Positions 30,203 through 33,438 of a stretch of 33,438 nucleotides of DNA are shown piece by piece (positions within the stretch are counted from its first letter, which is position 1; the number at the start of each line of letters is the position of its first letter). This stretch comes from Halanaerobiaceae bacterium (GTDB lineage: Bacteria; Bacillota; Halanaerobiia; Halanaerobiales; Halarsenatibacteraceae). The translations under genes were made by a program, and so were the position numbers. The stretch spans positions 1 to 33,438 of the forward strand of contig PWEJ01000117.1 in NCBI GenBank assembly GCA_003553485.1, given 5' to 3'. The notes beneath the pieces were generated by a model. That model was not told the origin of the DNA. It did no database searches and saw nothing but the letters and a program-made list of their open reading frames with translations.

Positions 30203-33158
30203 TCAGTTCAGAAGCTGAGCTCTGAGAAAAGTTTCCTTTTTTGAGCTGCCAGTACTGCAGTTTATCAGCAGGCAGATTTGCTTTTTGGGCTAAATAGTCA
30301 ACAACATAGGGATGACAGGTCAGGAAGAATACCTGCCAATCAGCTGCCAGCTCTGTAATGACCTCTGCTGCCCGGTAGAGATGAGGATGGTCAAAATTAG
30401 TGAGTGAATCATCAATAATCACCGGCAGGGGGGGCTTAATGCTCCTTATTCTGTTAATGCGCACTGCCCAAAAAAGCTGTTCTCTAGTGCCGCGACTTAA
30501 TAAAGCTGTGCTGGACTGTCTTTGGCCGTCAGCCAGCGAAGTAGCAAAATCTGGATCAGTAAAATCCCGGGCTGGTTCTATTTCCTGATATTCTCCAGCT
30601 GTTATCCGGGATAAAAGTTCACTGGCAGGCTCCAGCAGTTCTTCTTTGGCCCTTTTTATCGTCCTCTCTCTTACCTTTTCTAAGATAAAGGCCACTGTTC
30701 TATTAAGGGCATAATCTTCGGCCAGCTGGCGCAATTCTGCTCTGGCCTGGTCTATTTCTTCATGGGCAGCCATTATTTTATCAGAAGAGGCTAAAGTCTC
30801 CTTTTGCTGCTGCTTTTTTTGGATAGCTGCCGTTATATCCTGGCTTTTTTGCTGAAGCTCTTCCAACTTCTGCTGATGTCTCTTCTTAGTAGCTTCTATC
30901 TCCTGTTGAGAGCCAAATTTATCATAATAGTTCTTTAATAGACTGACAGTTTCAGCAGGACTTTCAGATTCTTCCCCTGATTTATCAAGAGCAAATGATT
31001 TATCAAGGGCAGTAAAAGCCTGTCTGATTCTATCTGTAGAATTAAGGGTCTCTTTAAATTCCCTGGTAAGCTGTTTAAGTTCCTTCTGCAGGGACTTAAA
31101 CTCTAAAACCTGCTTGGCCTCTTGTTGATATTGCTGCAAAAATTCAGCCACTTCGCTATCTAAAAAGTCATCGTCCAAACCATTATTAGAGAAGGTAGCT
31201 CTAATATCAGACAGCAGAGACTCTTTCTCTTCAACTGCCTGCCCAATCCTTTGAGCCCGGGTCAAATATTGCTGAAGCTCAGACCAGGCGGAAAATAGTT
31301 TTTCCTGCTCTGATAACAAAGCTTCTTTTTCGGGCAGGGGAAAAAGTTTTTCTGGTGCTTTTTTATTTAAGCGGTGCAGGATTTCTCTGACATTACTCAG
31401 GTCAGATAGCACCTCTTGTTCCCTGGCTTGCAGGCGAGCAGAAGTAGCCTTTAATTTTTGATAACGCCTTTTTAGCTCCTGCAGAGAGGTAAAATAACTG
31501 GCTATTAAATCAGGGGCTGCTGCTTCCTCTATACCTAAAAGCTGGCGATAGTTATCCAGCTTCTCTTCCAATGGCATCAATGCTTCATTAAGCTCACTAA
31601 GGCTTTTGTTCTGCTGGTCTATTTGCTCCTCTAAAAGTTTCTTTTCAGTATTAAGCTCTTCTTTATCTTTTTCCCGCTCTCGGGCCAGTTGATACTGGTG
31701 AAAATAATAGGGCAGTGAGATAACCAGCCCCCCTGCAGCCAGAAAAATCCCCCAGAGAAAATCAAAGTAGCCGGCCAGAGCTGCCAGCCCAATTAGGCCA
31801 GCAGTGCTGACTAAAGACTTCTGCCAGGTTGACTTCAAGGTTGCAGGTTTTTGCGCCAGCAACTCTTCTTTTTGATTAAGCTGCTGTTGTTGTTCCTTAA
31901 GAGCTGCTATCTTTGAATTAATTTCCTGCTGCTCCTTTATTAGCTTTTTATACTCTTCAATAGTCTGTAAAAGTTCTTGCCTTGCAATGCTATCAGCCCT
32001 GATCTCAGCCAGGCTTTCCAGGTCAGCAGCAAAATCGGCTCTCAATTCTGCTGCATCAACTTTAAGTTCTTCTTTTTCCTCCTGGTGGCGTTTTTTAGCT
32101 TCTATAAGATTTTTAAGCCTCTCCTCAACCCCCGAGATCCCGGCTGAAATAGCCAGAATATTTTCCTCTTCAGCCAGCAAAAGAGTGCTAACTCTATCCA
32201 CTGCTGCCAGCCTGCTTAAGGGTAATTGCTCATTTAGTTTCTTTTTTTCTTCAGTTATTCTGGTGGTGATTTTCTGGTATTGGCTGGCAAAGTGCTCCCC
32301 TTGATTGAGCAGTTTAGGAGAATAATTTTCCTGCTTTAGCTCCTGGCCTGGATGATTAATTATTTTTTGCTTTAACTGCCGGTATTCCAGATACTTAAAA
32401 TGATTATTGGCCAATATATCCAACCTGGTTAACTTCTTCTGCAGTTCTGCGATTTCCTCCCTATTTTTTTCCTGGTCAGCTTCTAAATCCTCTAATTCTT
32501 CTAAAAGCTGCTGATATTTGTCTATTTGCTGCAAAGCTTTATCTTTCTCTTCCTCTGCTTTTTTTATTCTTTGATCATAACTTTTGAATTGGCTTACGTT
32601 AGACCGGCCTAGCTTACCGCCGATATTTTTGGCCTTCCGGTTGTAGCTTTCTGCTATTGCAGGAAGATTGACTATTTGATTTAATCCCCCACCTAATAAT
32701 AGCGACTGCAAACGGCTTTCTTCCTCTCCTGATACTCCAGGCGGGGTTTTTTGTAGCTCTGCTAAACTTATGGTAAAAAGTTGCTGATATGTAAAGAAGT
32801 CCAGCTGATTGTAAAGATCTTTAACTGTCAGATCTTTATCTATCCCCTCTCTGTTATTTTTTATATTAAGAACAGGGTTGGCATAGCCTCTGAGTTTTAA
32901 ATTAGCTTTTACAGAGCTCTCTGTTCCTGCCTGTTCTGGAGGCAAAAGCAAATCAGCTGTTAGATGATATTTATCGGTAGCCGGAGGAAAGTCTTTTTTT
33001 TGCGGGAAGCCATATCCCAGGTATTTTAAAGCCTCCCTGAAAGTGCTCTTGCCCGCTCTATTTCTACCGCCAATTATAACCAATCCCTCACTGAGATCAC
33101 TTAATGAGGAATTTTGAAAAATACCAAAATCACCTAAGAAAATGTCTGTAATTTTCAT
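30183..33158 (-). CDS. YhaN/SbcC-like AAA ATPase with central membrane hairpin
   Basis: A 991-residue ABC-type ATPase of the Rad50/SbcC/RecN class. Walker A is GGRNRAGKST (about 30-39). The C-terminal signature LLSRGTREQLFWAVR and Walker B LPVIIDDSLTNFD (about 905-918) complete the site. Between them are long Glu/Lys/Gln/Leu coiled coils, interrupted at about 447-483 by two hydrophobic segments that look like a membrane hairpin. That arrangement is known from YhaN-type proteins rather than SbcC. A Zn-hook CxxC is absent. The gene follows the tail of a probable SbcD/YhaO-like nuclease by 5 bases, so the pair should form a nuclease complex for DNA ends or repair. Confidence 0.85.
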   Translation of the reverse strand: MKITDIFLGDFGIFQNSSLSDLSEGLVIIGGRNRAGKSTFREALKYLGYGFPQKKDFPPATDKYHLTADLLLPPEQAGTESSVKANLKLRGYANPVLNIKNNREGIDKDLTVKDLYNQLDFFTYQQLFTISLAELQKTPPGVSGEEESRLQSLLLGGGLNQIVNLPAIAESYNRKAKNIGGKLGRSNVSQFKSYDQRIKKAEEEKDKALQQIDKYQQLLEELEDLEADQEKNREEIAELQKKLTRLDILANNHFKYLEYRQLKQKIINHPGQELKQENYSPKLLNQGEHFASQYQKITTRITEEKKKLNEQLPLSRLAAVDRVSTLLLAEEENILAISAGISGVEERLKNLIEAKKRHQEEKEELKVDAAELRADFAADLESLAEIRADSIARQELLQTIEEYKKLIKEQQEINSKIAALKEQQQQLNQKEELLAQKPATLKSTWQKSLVSTAGLIGLAALAGYFDFLWGIFLAAGGLVISLPYYFHQYQLAREREKDKEELNTEKKLLEEQIDQQNKSLSELNEALMPLEEKLDNYRQLLGIEEAAAPDLIASYFTSLQELKRRYQKLKATSARLQAREQEVLSDLSNVREILHRLNKKAPEKLFPLPEKEALLSEQEKLFSAWSELQQYLTRAQRIGQAVEEKESLLSDIRATFSNNGLDDDFLDSEVAEFLQQYQQEAKQVLEFKSLQKELKQLTREFKETLNSTDRIRQAFTALDKSFALDKSGEESESPAETVSLLKNYYDKFGSQQEIEATKKRHQQKLEELQQKSQDITAAIQKKQQQKETLASSDKIMAAHEEIDQARAELRQLAEDYALNRTVAFILEKVRERTIKRAKEELLEPASELLSRITAGEYQEIEPARDFTDPDFATSLADGQRQSSTALLSRGTREQLFWAVRINRIRSIKPPLPVIIDDSLTNFDHPHLYRAAEVITELAADWQVFFLTCHPYVVDYLAQKANLPADKLQYWQLKKGNFSQSSASELINYLAV

Positions 33159-33163
33159 AAACC

Positions 33164-33438
33164 TTAATCACCCCTGAAGAGCTGAGACAGGATTTCACGA
33201 CGAGCAGCTGCCAGGATTTCCTCTTTCACAGCTTGATCAGCATAGAATTTATTGAAATCCCTTTCTTCTGGTTCTTCAGCCCCCTGCCAGATCTCACCCC
33301 ATTGATCTAAAAGTTCTTTTGTCAGTTCTGTATCCTCTTCCAACTCCTGAAAAATTTCCTGGACTCTAGCAAAAAGAGGGTTATTATCTCCTAAATCTGA
33401 CAGCTCTGGTAGTTCAGCAATGGTATTAAACTTAATAG
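33164..33438 (-). CDS. C-terminal fragment of a probable SbcD/YhaO-like DNA repair exonuclease
   Basis: An open frame enters from the right edge and stops at 33164. About 90 residues are visible, ending ...AARREILSQLFRGD. The visible part is acidic and helical (NPLFARVQEIFQELEED, ELLDQWGEIWQGAEE) and carries no catalytic motif. Metallophosphoesterase nucleases paired with YhaN-like ATPases have such a helical C-terminal tail that contacts the coiled-coil base. The call rests on that position, 5 bases before the ATPase start. The AGGGGTGATTAAGG around its stop serves as the ribosome site of the ATPase gene. Confidence 0.6.
   Translation of the reverse strand, partial: IKFNTIAELPELSDLGDNNPLFARVQEIFQELEEDTELTKELLDQWGEIWQGAEEPEERDFNKFYADQAVKEEILAAARREILSQLFRGD

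Noticed and set aside
1-33438. CRISPR arrays, tRNA/rRNA genes, insertion sequences, phage genes or attachment sites
   Set aside because: No regularly spaced repeats, cloverleaf or rRNA sequences, transposase or integrase frames, or flanking direct repeats were seen.

Overview
The window looks like the chromosome of a halophilic, strictly anaerobic, fermentative Firmicute, most like the order Halanaerobiales. Three things suggest this. Exported and soluble proteins are acidic (TctC, the nucleotidase, BtuF). The Shine-Dalgarno sites are strong and G-rich, with many TTG and GTG starts. A complete soluble [FeFe]-hydrogenase sits beside its maturases. The assignment rests on protein style and gene content only; no rRNA or other marker lies in the window.

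Region 1 (1-12,914, minus strand) is a sugar-acid catabolic locus read in one direction: cupin, Zn-dehydrogenase, IlvD/Edd-type dehydratase, IclR regulator, Old Yellow Enzyme-type Fe-S flavoprotein, tripartite tricarboxylate-type transporter (TctC, TctB, TctA), second Zn-dehydrogenase, fumarate-reductase-like flavoprotein, KDPG aldolase and the start of KDG kinase. The simplest reading is uptake of an acid, redox adjustment, dehydration to KDG, phosphorylation and cleavage to pyruvate and glyceraldehyde-3-phosphate. The two large flavoproteins are not explained by that scheme. A perfect palindrome of KdgR/IclR type lies against the promoter of the first gene.

Region 2 (12,915-17,315) holds a small secreted protein with its own promoter and terminator, a secreted 5'-nucleotidase family enzyme, and a two-gene metal unit. 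That unit is a very His/Cys-rich protein plus a DUF4213/DUF364 protein, read from a consensus promoter at 17,287-17,315.

Region 3 (17,368-20,886) is a BtuFCD-like ABC importer under a cobalamin riboswitch. Two intrinsic terminators in tandem follow the aptamer, and the alternative pairings are visible in the sequence.

Region 4 (20,929-30,202) is a hydrogenase island. hydC-hydB-hydA runs on the minus strand. Divergently, a TM1266-type regulator, hydG, hydE, hydF and aspA run on the plus strand with overlapping or nearly abutting genes. The 425-bp gap between the two units carries both promoters, palindromes, and a structured 5' leader. The leader ends in an intrinsic terminator, and an upstream segment can act as antiterminator. 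I do not recognise it as a known riboswitch class, and it is the strongest candidate for something undescribed here. HydB is a short, core-only form, which bears on whether the enzyme can bifurcate electrons.

Region 5 (30,183-33,438, minus strand) is a YhaN/SbcC-like membrane-anchored coiled-coil ATPase preceded by the tail of its probable nuclease partner. I saw no tRNA, rRNA, CRISPR array, insertion sequence or phage gene.
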